Below are positions 7,910 to 15,503 of a DNA stretch of 15,784 bases, one piece after another; within the stretch, counting starts at the first letter, position 1, and each line of letters opens with the position of its first letter. The stretch is from Candidatus Mesolinea sp. Lineage in GTDB: Bacteria > Chloroflexota > Anaerolineae > Anaerolineales > Anaerolineaceae. Position numbers and translations under genes: made by a program. The notes under the pieces were generated by a model. That model did no database searches and was not told the DNA's origin. It worked only from the letters and a program-made list of their open reading frames with translations. The stretch is from positions 1 through 15,784 of the forward strand of contig DMCS01000035.1 in NCBI GenBank assembly GCA_003445715.1, given 5' to 3'.

Positions 7910-9273
7910 TTACGTTGGTCCTCTTTTCGAATAACAGATTGTAACCCAGCCAGTAAGACATCTTCCTCTTCTGGCTGTATAGTGCGTGGGTCCAGAACGA
8001 CGCGGTCATTCTCGATGCGGGCGATGATGGGCGGCTGGCAAGCGCGCAAGGCTGCTAATAGCTTTTGTGGAGATTTGGCTTCCAGCGCGAGCAGCCAAGT
8101 CGGCAAAGTTTCTTCTGGCAGGCTGCCCCCACCCACAGTTGAGTAACCTGGCAGAATTTCACCAACGCCAAGTTTTTGCTGCCAAGATTGTGCCTGTGCC
8201 TGTAGAGATTCGGCGCTGCGGTTGAGCATCTGGTAAATGGGGATGGCTTGCTCTGCTTCGCCTTTCAGGTAATGCAACAGGGTAGCAGAGAGCGCACTGA
8301 GGCAGAGCTTATCCGGACGCAAGGCGCGGTAAAGCGCATGCCGGCGCAGCTTTTGAACTAATTGCTTTTTACCCACGATAATACCAGCTTGCGGTCCGCC
8401 GAGAAGTTTATCGCCAGAAAAGCATACCAGGTCGGCACCGGCTGTGACGGCTTCTTGCACGGTCAGCTCGTGCGCCAACCCATACTTGGCGGTATCGAGC
8501 AGCGCGCCGGAACCCAAATCAAACACCAGCGGTAAACCAGCGTCATGCGCCAGTTCCACGAGCTCCGCAAGGCTTGGCTCGGTGGCAAACCCGATGATTT
8601 TGAAGTTGGAGTGATGCGTCAGGAGCAGCAGGTCCGCACCGGCAGCAATAGCTTCTTGAAAATCTCTGAGGTGCGTGCGGTTGGTGGTGCCGACCTCCAA
8701 GAGGTGTGCCCCCGAAGCGCGCAGCACGTCGGGGATACGGAAGCCTCCACCGATCTCGACCAGCTGCGTACGCGAGACAGCCACCTGTTTGCGCCGCGCC
8801 AGTGCTGTGAGGGCAAGAAGCACCCCCCCAGCGTTGTTATTGACCACTAAGGCAGCTTCTGCACCAGTCAGGCGGGTGAGGTAAGCCTCAGCATGCAAAT
8901 CGCGCTTGCCGCGCTTGCCGGCAGTTAAGTCATATTCCAAATTGGAATAACCAGCCGCAACAACCTTCATTGCCTCAATGGCAGCTTGAGATAGCGGCGC
9001 ACGGCCTAAGTTCGTGTGAATCAGCACACCCGTGGCGTTGATGACTGGCTGCAGGGTGGGCTTGGCTTGCGTTTGCAGTTTGTCATAAACCTGGTCGAGT
9101 AGTTCAGTTTCGTTGGGGAGAGCTTGCCCTTCCTGTAGGTTGTCACGCACGTCTGTAAGCACTTCACGAATGGCTTGGGTCACCCATTCCCGTCCGTAGG
9201 TGGCAATCAACCCCTCGGTATAAGGATGCCCCAATAGACGATCGACCGAGGGGATCTGACGAAAAGTGCTCAT
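7906..9273 (-). CDS. selA: L-seryl-tRNA(Sec) selenium transferase SelA
   Basis: A 455-aa PLP enzyme that converts seryl-tRNA(Sec) to selenocysteinyl-tRNA(Sec) with selenophosphate. The family start RQIPSVDRLL, the INATGVLIHTNLGRAPLS and NLEYDLTAGKRGKRD blocks, and the SGDKLLGGPQAG motif with PLP lysine K289 are all intact. Length matches known SelA proteins. An open frame extends 22 codons further upstream. ATG at 9273 is preferred because the family N-terminus begins there and it follows the preceding gene's stop by four bases. No Shine-Dalgarno is visible, so coupling to the upstream gene is likely. It implies that the host makes selenocysteine, but selB, selD and tRNA(Sec) are not in the window. 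Confidence 0.95.
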   Translation of the reverse strand: MSTFRQIPSVDRLLGHPYTEGLIATYGREWVTQAIREVLTDVRDNLQEGQALPNETELLDQVYDKLQTQAKPTLQPVINATGVLIHTNLGRAPLSQAAIEAMKVVAAGYSNLEYDLTAGKRGKRDLHAEAYLTRLTGAEAALVVNNNAGGVLLALTALARRKQVAVSRTQLVEIGGGFRIPDVLRASGAHLLEVGTTNRTHLRDFQEAIAAGADLLLLTHHSNFKIIGFATEPSLAELVELAHDAGLPLVFDLGSGALLDTAKYGLAHELTVQEAVTAGADLVCFSGDKLLGGPQAGIIVGKKQLVQKLRRHALYRALRPDKLCLSALSATLLHYLKGEAEQAIPIYQMLNRSAESLQAQAQSWQQKLGVGEILPGYSTVGGGSLPEETLPTWLLALEAKSPQKLLAALRACQPPIIARIENDRVVLDPRTIQPEEEDVLLAGLQSVIRKEDQRK

Positions 9274-9277
9274 AGGG

Positions 9278-9691
9278 CTAGGGGTTGGGTTGCTGTGGTT
9301 TCCAATGCCCGCGCTCCCACAGGCGCAAAAGGAATTCAACCAAAATGAAGGCTGCCGCGAGCAAAATGGCGAGGGGGAAAGTTAGCAGGCGCCCCATGCG
9401 CATCCAAGCGAGAAGTGCAACAAGGATACCTGCCAAGAGCGCTTCGCGAATGATGACGGTGTTTTCCACCGGCGGGTTGCTTGGGAAGCGTCGATTGAGC
9501 AAATAGGCGATGGGCAGAGCAATCCCTGAGACGAGCAACACCAGGAAGAAGAAAAACAGCCAGCGGGGACCGAGGGTCGGTAAAGTGAATAAGGTTACCA
9601 GTGCCAAGCCTCCGCCGCCAGCTAAGATGAGGATGATGAAAGCGGGAAGAAAATCTTTAAAAGTGGCGGTAGCTTTGGGTGGCGTTTCCAT
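9278..9691 (-). CDS. Small four-helix membrane protein
   Basis: A 137-aa integral membrane protein of unknown function. It has four hydrophobic segments at about 14-36, 44-66, 83-98 and 101-123, short loops, and a charged C-terminal tail (RLWERGHW). No catalytic motif is visible. It is the first gene of the minus-strand cluster and its stop is four bases from the selA start. The ATG is only seven bases downstream of a perfect TATAAT, so the mRNA may be leaderless, and no Shine-Dalgarno is present. The DNA immediately upstream is a fragment of a dead SbcD-like gene, so the gene may have gained its present promoter by deletion. Confidence 0.75.
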   Translation of the reverse strand: METPPKATATFKDFLPAFIILILAGGGGLALVTLFTLPTLGPRWLFFFFLVLLVSGIALPIAYLLNRRFPSNPPVENTVIIREALLAGILVALLAWMRMGRLLTFPLAILLAAAFILVEFLLRLWERGHWKPQQPNP

Positions 9692-9698
9692 GGATGAA

Positions 9699-9704
9699 AT
9701 TATA
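9699..9704 (-). promoter_or_regulatory. -10 box (TATAAT) giving a leaderless start
   Basis: A consensus TATAAT on the minus strand ends seven bases before the ATG at 9691, so transcription would begin at or next to the start codon. The -35 region is poor. The box lies inside the final codons of the nuclease remnant. Confidence 0.4.
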
Positions 9705-9807
9705 TCAGGAAATCCATCACACGTAGCGGTAGAACGGTGGCGGCGTCGTGCTATCCGTAATTGGCCATGTCAATATGTGCATCAGCAAAGTGCAGGAGTT
9801 TGATCAT
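9700..9807 (-). pseudogene. N-terminal remnant of an SbcD/Mre11-like DNA repair exonuclease
   Basis: Read from ATG at 9807, 18 codons give MIKLLHFADAHIDMANYG, then TAG (9751-9753). The same frame then gives HDAATVLPLRVMDFLI and TAA (9700-9702). HFADAHID carries the D-x-H metal motif that opens calcineurin-like nucleases of the SbcD/Mre11 group, and the second block continues the expected family sequence in the same frame across the stop. An intact gene would run several hundred codons further; nothing of it follows. This is therefore a truncated, decaying gene, with only a nonsense codon and a lost 3' part. An alternative is a short leader peptide of 18 residues, but the homologous reading beyond TAG argues for a remnant. 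Confidence 0.7.
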
Positions 9808-9813
9808 GGGCTA

Positions 9814-9819
9814 ATTATA
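9814..9819 (-). promoter_or_regulatory. -10 box (TATAAT) of the nuclease remnant
   Basis: A consensus TATAAT on the minus strand ends six bases before the remnant's ATG at 9807. A TTAACG at 9835-9840 could be a -35, with a short 15-base spacer. Transcripts from here would run through the remnant into the membrane protein and selA. Confidence 0.35.
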
Positions 9820-9880
9820 ACGGAATGGGACCTACGTTAAGCCGCCCTGAGCCGAAATCACAATAGTGGTATCTTAATAC

Positions 9881-10459
9881 TTAACCAAGACTAAATCTAC
9901 CTATTATTTCCGCCACAAGTTGATGTGTCCTGTCCCAGCAGATTAGGTTCAATCTTTCATTTTCTTTGTGTTCATCAAAGTAGCCGACGGATAAGTTCAC
10001 ACAAGGTCGAGCATCCTTTTCACTCCAAACGCGCAAGTCTGATACACCGCCCTGACATGGTACAAATACGTTTTCATCAGAAAAAATTTGACTTGACACT
10101 CTCGCCACCCTTTCCGCAAATTCTAGATTTGAATATTCTTTGGAACTGGATTTATACACAATATCATGACAATTTTTTCGATCCAAGCTTATTCCACATG
10201 AAACATCCTCATAAAAATCAGGATTGATTGCTTCAGCTCCGTATTGCCCTTCTTCCTCGCCAACCGTAAAGATAAATTTTAGAGGTGGGATATCTCTGAA
10301 GTCCCCCACTTCTTTAAGTAAGTTCAAGATTATCGCAACACCTGCGCGGTCGTCTGCCCCCAGGATGCCTTTTTGCCTTTTGATAATATTATCTTTTTCT
10401 ATAAGCTGATCCGACGGGGAAAATTCACTCTTCACATCAAGATGAGCAGCTAACAACAT
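9881..10459 (-). CDS. C-terminal part of a frameshifted M42/M20/M28-type aminopeptidase
   Basis: This is the 3' part of a peptidase gene whose 5' part lies in another frame (ending at 10437). The open frame extends back to an ATG at 10600, but family-like sequence begins about 10459 (MLLAAHLD). Using residue numbers from 10600, dinuclear zinc peptidase motifs are H53-L-D, GA-D83-D-R-A-G, G-E115-E116-E, S-L-D140-R and D-E-H211-K-E-N-E. These are all the ligands and the catalytic glutamate expected of an M42/PepT/M28-like enzyme. Such enzymes remove N-terminal residues from peptides. The upstream extension overlaps the other frame and has no Shine-Dalgarno, so independent translation is doubtful. 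AT-rich, unlike its flanks. It may be a pseudogene, or expressed through slippage at the A8 run. Confidence 0.75.
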   Translation of the reverse strand: MLLAAHLDVKSEFSPSDQLIEKDNIIKRQKGILGADDRAGVAIILNLLKEVGDFRDIPPLKFIFTVGEEEGQYGAEAINPDFYEDVSCGISLDRKNCHDIVYKSSSKEYSNLEFAERVARVSSQIFSDENVFVPCQGGVSDLRVWSEKDARPCVNLSVGYFDEHKENERLNLICWDRTHQLVAEIIGRFSLG

Positions 10460-11258
10460 TTTTTTTACCAGAATCTTCAGTGGATCTTCTGGAAATTCTT
10501 CTTCTCGTTCGTAATGAAATGGTAGAACCCAAGATATTCCCCGCATCGTCAACTCTGAATTCCAGATATCTCCTTTTAGAGTTAATCTTTTCCAGCTCAT
10601 CTAGCACATATTCCCTGACAGCCTCTTCGTTACCTGTCTCGCCAGGAATTCGAAGTAATTCTAAGAGGGTTTGTTTTCTTGTCTCAATTATGCTGTTCTT
10701 AATATGCTCGATGCTTCGGATTTCACTTAGTCTGAGAGACAACTGGTAAAGTTCGTCTCTCTCAGCCCTCAATTGGATGCCATTTAAAAAATGATATTGG
10801 ACCGGTATTGAAAATGACTTAAAGAGTTCAAGAGCTATCTGTGTGTCCTTCCTGGTTATAAAGGTTAGCCATGGAAGAGTTCTTCCATTTTGATGAATAT
10901 GACCAGCACAAGAACCCGTTGTTGGAAGACCCAACCGGTTTATCTGGACAACGACACCACGCATGGGTGGCTCGACCAAGTCTATGTCTCTTGTTATGTT
11001 CGGTTCCCCACTCTCATGTCCACCACGATAATGTTTTTGCAGCAAGGGGTCTATTTGATCAAATTCCATATTTGGGTCAAGGATGATGATAGACTCATAA
11101 TTGGATGTGAATTTGATGCCTAAGCTTTCCAAGTGGTTTTCCACTCGATGTTTTTCATCATCATAATTCCAATTAATTACATTCTCTATCACGCTGGGAA
11201 CGACTGAGCCACTAATGATTCCGGACATAATCAAAAAGTCATACCAAGAAATGGACAT
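10437..11258 (-). CDS. SCxGH-motif domain fused to the N-terminus of an aminopeptidase (frameshifted)
   Basis: The frame opens with GTG at 11267 overlapping the HEPN stop (GTGA), but ATG at 11258 has GAGG eight bases upstream and is preferred (273 aa). Numbering from the GTG, residues about 14-30 are hydrophobic. Residues about 95-180 form an uncharacterised domain with PPMRGVVVQINRLGLPTTGSC120-AGH123 and a later PWLTF. I recall similar SCxGH sequences in unannotated bacterial proteins but no function. From about 186 the sequence becomes the start of a zinc aminopeptidase (LLELLRIPGETGNEEAVREYV, then VDDAGNILG). It then runs into a poor Arg-rich tail and stops just after an A8 run. The missing catalytic part lies in the next frame. 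Joined, the protein would be about 461 residues from the GTG. Confidence 0.7.
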   Translation of the reverse strand: MSISWYDFLIMSGIISGSVVPSVIENVINWNYDDEKHRVENHLESLGIKFTSNYESIIILDPNMEFDQIDPLLQKHYRGGHESGEPNITRDIDLVEPPMRGVVVQINRLGLPTTGSCAGHIHQNGRTLPWLTFITRKDTQIALELFKSFSIPVQYHFLNGIQLRAERDELYQLSLRLSEIRSIEHIKNSIIETRKQTLLELLRIPGETGNEEAVREYVLDELEKINSKRRYLEFRVDDAGNILGSTISLRTRRRISRRSTEDSGKKNVVSCSS

Positions 11259-11263
11259 TCCAT

Positions 11264-11728
11264 TCACCTCAAAGGTTTATTTTTACTGATACGAGCCAAT
11301 AACATATTAACAAATTTTTTCAAGGGTTCAAGTTTATATACTCCTATCCACAATGGTTTTTTCCGACCTTCGTCATGAATGTCATAATTCTTGAACCGTA
11401 TACCTTCGATTTCATTCTTATTTGCGCTAAATTCAATGTTAATATGAGCGACAGCATTTCTCATGTTTTTCACAAGGTCTCGTAGATTTTGAATCTGTGA
11501 AATTTCTTCATCGGGAAGAGGCCATCCCTGCTTAATCATTGTTTCCCTTGTTATTTCTGGAATTTCATCAAAGAAGTTTTCTCTTGGGTAAACCAACAGA
11601 CCTAACAGCGAGTTAATTAACTGGGTAACTTCATAGACACTTTCGCCCTCTCGACTCAATTTTTCGATTGCTCTCAGATTCTTCTCGGTTCGTGATATAA
11701 ACTCGTCTTCCAATTTATAATCAGACAT
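11264..11728 (-). CDS. HEPN-domain protein (putative RNase)
   Basis: A 154-aa mostly helical protein. The diagnostic R90-N-A-V-A-H95 (Rx4H) motif within NLRDLVKNMRNAVAHINIEF is the catalytic signature of HEPN ribonucleases. The EVTQLINSLLGLLVYP helix and the downstream GIRFKNYD fit the HEPN families found in plasmid and defence loci (pEK499_p136-like is my best guess, from memory). HEPN proteins often cut RNA as toxins or as effectors of immune systems. ATG at 11728 is chosen because AGGAGG lies four bases upstream (11733-11738); an extended start at 11767 lacks this. The gene overlaps the following fusion gene by four bases, so the two are co-translated. AT-rich, suggesting transfer. No antitoxin such as an MNT nucleotidyltransferase is adjacent. 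Confidence 0.75.
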   Translation of the reverse strand: MSDYKLEDEFISRTEKNLRAIEKLSREGESVYEVTQLINSLLGLLVYPRENFFDEIPEITRETMIKQGWPLPDEEISQIQNLRDLVKNMRNAVAHINIEFSANKNEIEGIRFKNYDIHDEGRKKPLWIGVYKLEPLKKFVNMLLARISKNKPLR

Positions 11729-11913
11729 TTTTCCTCCTCTTTTGAATAAGTATTTTCGAAATTCCACGTCAACAACAATTTTAAACCATTTTCAGCCAAA
11801 CCGGGTGAAATATCAAGGCTTATAGTCGAAAATCATCTTTATGATCATAAAAATATCTTTTTTCACTATGACCTGTTGCCGCTATCATATCCTCAGCTTG
11901 TAAGACTAATTAA

Positions 11914-11942
11914 TTGACGCATCATTGCGGTTATGTTAAACT
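11914..11942 (+). promoter_or_regulatory. Sigma-70-type promoter of metH
   Basis: TTGACG (11914-11919), a 17-base spacer, then TAAACT (11937-11942) on the plus strand. The start site would be about 11949, with a leader of about 30 bases carrying GAGG five bases before GTG at 11979. The leader is too short for a cobalamin or SAM riboswitch. The 250-base gap 11729-11978 otherwise holds only AT-rich DNA with a small ATCAT-CTTT-ATGAT inverted repeat at 11832-11845. Confidence 0.5.
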
Positions 11943-11978
11943 TTTTCAATTCATTGGATTATTCTTATTGAGGCTGCT

Positions 11979-14900
11979 GTGCAAGAAACTAAAACGATTG
12001 TCAGGAAGACTGCATATTTAGATGCGCTTAAAGAGCGTGTCTTAGTGTTTGATGGTGCTATGGGCACCATGCTGCAGAGCATGAAGCTCACGGAAGCCGA
12101 TTTTGGCGGGAAAGCGCTCGTGGGCTGCAATGACGCCCTGGTCCTTTCTTCACCAGATATCATTGCCAGTGTTCATCGCGCCTATCTCGAAGCCGGCGCG
12201 GACGTCATCGAGACAGACACCTTCCGCGCTAACCGCCTCACCTTAGCCGATTACGGCTTAGCTGACCGTGTCATCGAGCTCAACCGCGCAGCCGCACAGC
12301 TTGCCCGCCGTGTGGCAGATAGCTTCAGCACACCTGAAAAACCGCGCTTTGTAGCCGGCTCCATGGGTCCATCAGGCAAGCTTATTTCCACGGATGACCC
12401 GCAAATGTCGGATATCACCTTTGAGGAGTTAGCTGATGTCTTCCGCGAGCAGGCTGTAGGCCTCATCCAGGGCGGGGCGGATTTGCTGCTGCTGGAGACG
12501 CAGCAGGATATCCTCGAGGTAAAGGCAGCGATTAATGGTATCCAGCGGGCCTTTGAAGAAGAAGGCGTAATATTGCCCATTCAGGCGCAAGTAACCTTTG
12601 ATGTGAACGGCAAGATGCTTTTAGGTTCGGATATCACTGCGGTAACCGCTATCCTCCAGGGGATGGGTGTGAGTGTGATCGGCATGAACTGTTCCACGGG
12701 TCCCGAGCATATGCGCCCTTCCGTAGCTTACCTGAGCGAGCACGCTACGCTGCCGATTTCAGTGATCCCCAATGCTGGCTTGCCGATGAACGTAAACGGT
12801 GAGGCGGTTTACCCCATGCAGCCCGGACCGTTTTCGGATTTGCTCGCGGAGTATGTGCGCGATTATGGCGTGCGGGTGGTGGGTGGCTGCTGCGGTACGC
12901 GTCCGGAGCACATCCGTGAGCTGGTGGCTAAGCTGCCCCAAAATCTGCCAGAGCGCCCCGCGCCGCAACCCGAGGCGGAGTTAGCCTCACCTGTGCAAGC
13001 TGTGCCCATCGAGCAGCAGCCAGTGCCCTTCTTGGTGGGTGAGCGCCTGAACGCGCAAGGCTCACGGGCGTTCAAGCGTTTGCTGCTGGCGGAGGATTTC
13101 GACGGGATGCTGCAAATTGCACGTGAGCAGGTGGAAAACGGCGCACATGGGCTGGACGTGAGCGTAGCACTTACCGAACGCAGCAATGAAGCCGAACTGA
13201 TGGCTAAGCTGGTCAAGCGCCTCTCATTGGAGGTGCCCGTACCGTTGATCATTGACTCGACCGAGCCAGAGGTCATTGAAGCAGCATTAAAGGCAGTGCC
13301 TGGGCGCTGCCTGATTAATTCTACTAATCTGGAATCCGGCGAGGCTAGAGCACGGCGCATCTTTGCGCTCGCCAGGCAATACAGTGCTGCTGTGCTGGCG
13401 CTCACCATCGATGAGCAAGGCATGGCGAAGACTGCGGAGCGCAAGCTGGAAGTCGCCCAACGTATTTATCACTTAGCTGTGGACGAATGCGGTCTGCAGC
13501 CGCAAGATCTGGTCTTCGACGACCTGACCTTCACGCTCGCCACTGGGGAAGAGGTTTACCGCAACTCGGCAGTTGAGACCCTGCGCGGGATCACGCTCAT
13601 TAAGCAAGCCTTACCCGGCGTGCATACCTCGCTGGGCGTCAGCAACGTATCTTTTGGGCTCTCGCCAGCTTCGCGCAAGGTAATCAACAGTGTGTTCCTA
13701 TATCATGCCGTTGCTGCAGGCTTGGATATGGCTATCGTGAATCCCGCGCAAATCAAACCGTATGCGGAAATCCTGCCAGAAGAACGCGAACTGGCTGAAG
13801 CCTTGATTTTCAATAAGCACGAGAACACATTAGCTGATCTCATCGCTTATTTCGATGCCAACCCTGAAGCTGCAGGGGATACGGGACAAAAAGCTGACCC
13901 CTTCGAAGGGCTGAGCGCGAGCCAACGCCTGCGGGAGCGCATCCTGCGCCGGCAAAAGGCAGGCGTTGAGGAAGACATCGACGCGATCCTGGCGGAGCAT
14001 CCTGAGCAGCCTAAGAGCCAAACCGCCGTGGAGATCCTCAACACCATCTTGCTGCCGGCAATGAAAGAGGTCGGTGACCGCTTTGGCGCGGGTGAGCTGA
14101 TCCTTCCCTTTGTGCTCCAATCGGCTGAGGTGATGAAAAAAGCCGTGGCGCACCTGGAGAATTACCTCGAGAAAAAGCAAGGTGCCAGCAAAGGTAAGTT
14201 GGTGCTGGCTACGGTCTACGGCGATGTGCACGATATTGGCAAGAACTTAGTCAAGACGATCATCTCCAACAATGGCTACGAGGTCGTGGACCTGGGCAAG
14301 CAGGTGCCGGCGGAAATGATTATCCAGACGGCAGTTGACGAGCATGCGACGGCGATCGGCTTGAGCGCGCTGCTCGTTTCGACCAGTAAGCAAATGCCCC
14401 TAATCGTGAATGAATTGCACCGCCGTAAGCTGGACTTCCCGGTGCTGATTGGCGGGGCGGCCATCAACGCGCGCTTTGGTTGGCGCATCCTCAAATGCGA
14501 CGATGGCGAGCTGTATGCGCCCGGTGTATATTACTGTAAGGATGCCTTTGAAGGTTTAGCGGTAATGGAAACCTTAGCCGACCCGCAGCGCTACCAACAG
14601 AGCTTGACTGACCTGCGGCGCAAATCGGAGCATGAATTTGCCGCGGAGCGCACCACAGCAGAACCCGTTAAGGTAGCAGCTAAAGAACGCAACCTCCCAC
14701 CAGCGGAGTTTATTCCTACAGTCTCGGAGTGGGGTCCGCGCTTGGTGGCATCCATGCCGCTGCCTTTGGTGGCGGACCATCTCAGCTTGAATGAACTGTA
14801 CCGCCTCTCATGGGGCGCGAAAAACGCACATGGAGAAGAGTGGCAGCGCCTGAAAGCTGAGTTTGATGCCAGGCGCCTCAGAATGCTGGCGGATGCCGAA

Positions 14901-15503
14901 AAGCATGGCTGGCTCAAGCCGCAAGGTGTGTATGGCTATTGGCCGGCGCTGGCTGACGGCAACACGCTCATCCTGTATTATCCAGAGAGCTTAGCGGACA
15001 CCAAGCCGCGCGAGCTGGAGCGATTTGAATTCCCGCGGCAAGCTGAAGGGGAGGGGCTCTCTTTGGCTGATTACTTTATGCCAGTGGGCTCGGAGCGCTT
15101 TGATGTGGTAGCCCTGCAAGTGGTGACGGTGGGGGAAGCCGCCAGCCAGCATTTTACTGAGCTGGAAGCTGCGCAAAATTACTCTGAAGCCTACTTTGTG
15201 CATGGCTTGGCGGTGCAGATGGCGGAGGCTGCGGCTGATTACCTGCACGATCACATCCGGCGGGAACTTGGCATGCGGGAGAAGCAAGGCTTGCGCTACT
15301 CTTGGGGCTACCCTGCTATCCCTGACCTGGCGGATCATCGTAAGGTGTTCAACCTGCTGCCGGCAGAAAACGCCTTAGGAATGCACCTGACGCCAGCCTA
15401 TCAGCTTGTGCCGGAGCAGTCCACTGCCGCCATCATCGTGCATCATCCTTTGGCGAAATACTTTAATATAGGCGTCAGCCGCATTGATCAACTGCTTGAT
15501 TAA
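11979..15503 (+). CDS. metH: Cobalamin-dependent methionine synthase MetH
   Basis: A 1174-aa modular enzyme that moves a methyl group from 5-methyltetrahydrofolate through cob(I)alamin to homocysteine. Domains in order: homocysteine/zinc barrel (about 15-320) with ligands C238 (GMNCSTGP) and C304/C305 (GGCCGTRP); a Pro-rich linker (about 322-348); the pterin barrel (about 349-615) starting VGERLNAQG; the cobalamin cap (about 655-735); the Rossmann B12 domain with D749-V-H751-D-I-G754, H751 being the lower cobalt ligand; and the SAM-binding reactivation domain (about 880-1174) with R1106 and GYPAIPD. The last motif is GYPACPD in E. coli. The protein is slightly shorter than the 1227-residue E. 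coli enzyme, but all modules are present. GTG start with GAGG five bases upstream. Monocistronic and divergent from the island. Confidence 0.97.
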   Translation: MQETKTIVRKTAYLDALKERVLVFDGAMGTMLQSMKLTEADFGGKALVGCNDALVLSSPDIIASVHRAYLEAGADVIETDTFRANRLTLADYGLADRVIELNRAAAQLARRVADSFSTPEKPRFVAGSMGPSGKLISTDDPQMSDITFEELADVFREQAVGLIQGGADLLLLETQQDILEVKAAINGIQRAFEEEGVILPIQAQVTFDVNGKMLLGSDITAVTAILQGMGVSVIGMNCSTGPEHMRPSVAYLSEHATLPISVIPNAGLPMNVNGEAVYPMQPGPFSDLLAEYVRDYGVRVVGGCCGTRPEHIRELVAKLPQNLPERPAPQPEAELASPVQAVPIEQQPVPFLVGERLNAQGSRAFKRLLLAEDFDGMLQIAREQVENGAHGLDVSVALTERSNEAELMAKLVKRLSLEVPVPLIIDSTEPEVIEAALKAVPGRCLINSTNLESGEARARRIFALARQYSAAVLALTIDEQGMAKTAERKLEVAQRIYHLAVDECGLQPQDLVFDDLTFTLATGEEVYRNSAVETLRGITLIKQALPGVHTSLGVSNVSFGLSPASRKVINSVFLYHAVAAGLDMAIVNPAQIKPYAEILPEERELAEALIFNKHENTLADLIAYFDANPEAAGDTGQKADPFEGLSASQRLRERILRRQKAGVEEDIDAILAEHPEQPKSQTAVEILNTILLPAMKEVGDRFGAGELILPFVLQSAEVMKKAVAHLENYLEKKQGASKGKLVLATVYGDVHDIGKNLVKTIISNNGYEVVDLGKQVPAEMIIQTAVDEHATAIGLSALLVSTSKQMPLIVNELHRRKLDFPVLIGGAAINARFGWRILKCDDGELYAPGVYYCKDAFEGLAVMETLADPQRYQQSLTDLRRKSEHEFAAERTTAEPVKVAAKERNLPPAEFIPTVSEWGPRLVASMPLPLVADHLSLNELYRLSWGAKNAHGEEWQRLKAEFDARRLRMLADAEKHGWLKPQGVYGYWPALADGNTLILYYPESLADTKPRELERFEFPRQAEGEGLSLADYFMPVGSERFDVVALQVVTVGEAASQHFTELEAAQNYSEAYFVHGLAVQMAEAAADYLHDHIRRELGMREKQGLRYSWGYPAIPDLADHRKVFNLLPAENALGMHLTPAYQLVPEQSTAAIIVHHPLAKYFNIGVSRIDQLLD

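Noticed and set aside
9751..9753. The in-frame TAG of the nuclease stub as a recoded codon
   Set aside because: selA nearby suggested selenocysteine, but that uses UGA, and a second stop (TAA) follows 16 codons later, so gene decay is the simpler reading.
10460..10600. An independent start at 10600 for the second half of the peptidase
   Set aside because: No Shine-Dalgarno precedes it, and the region encodes the peptidase N-terminal motifs in the other frame, so the ATG is incidental.
11943..11978. Cobalamin or SAM riboswitch before metH
   Set aside because: The predicted leader is only about 30 bases and the upstream gap shows no B12-box or SAM-box-like structure.
12863..13444. A 193-aa antisense open frame opposite metH
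   Set aside because: The plus strand here encodes conserved MetH zinc-site and pterin-domain motifs; the antisense translation is rich in Ser/Arg/Ala/Cys with no family features.
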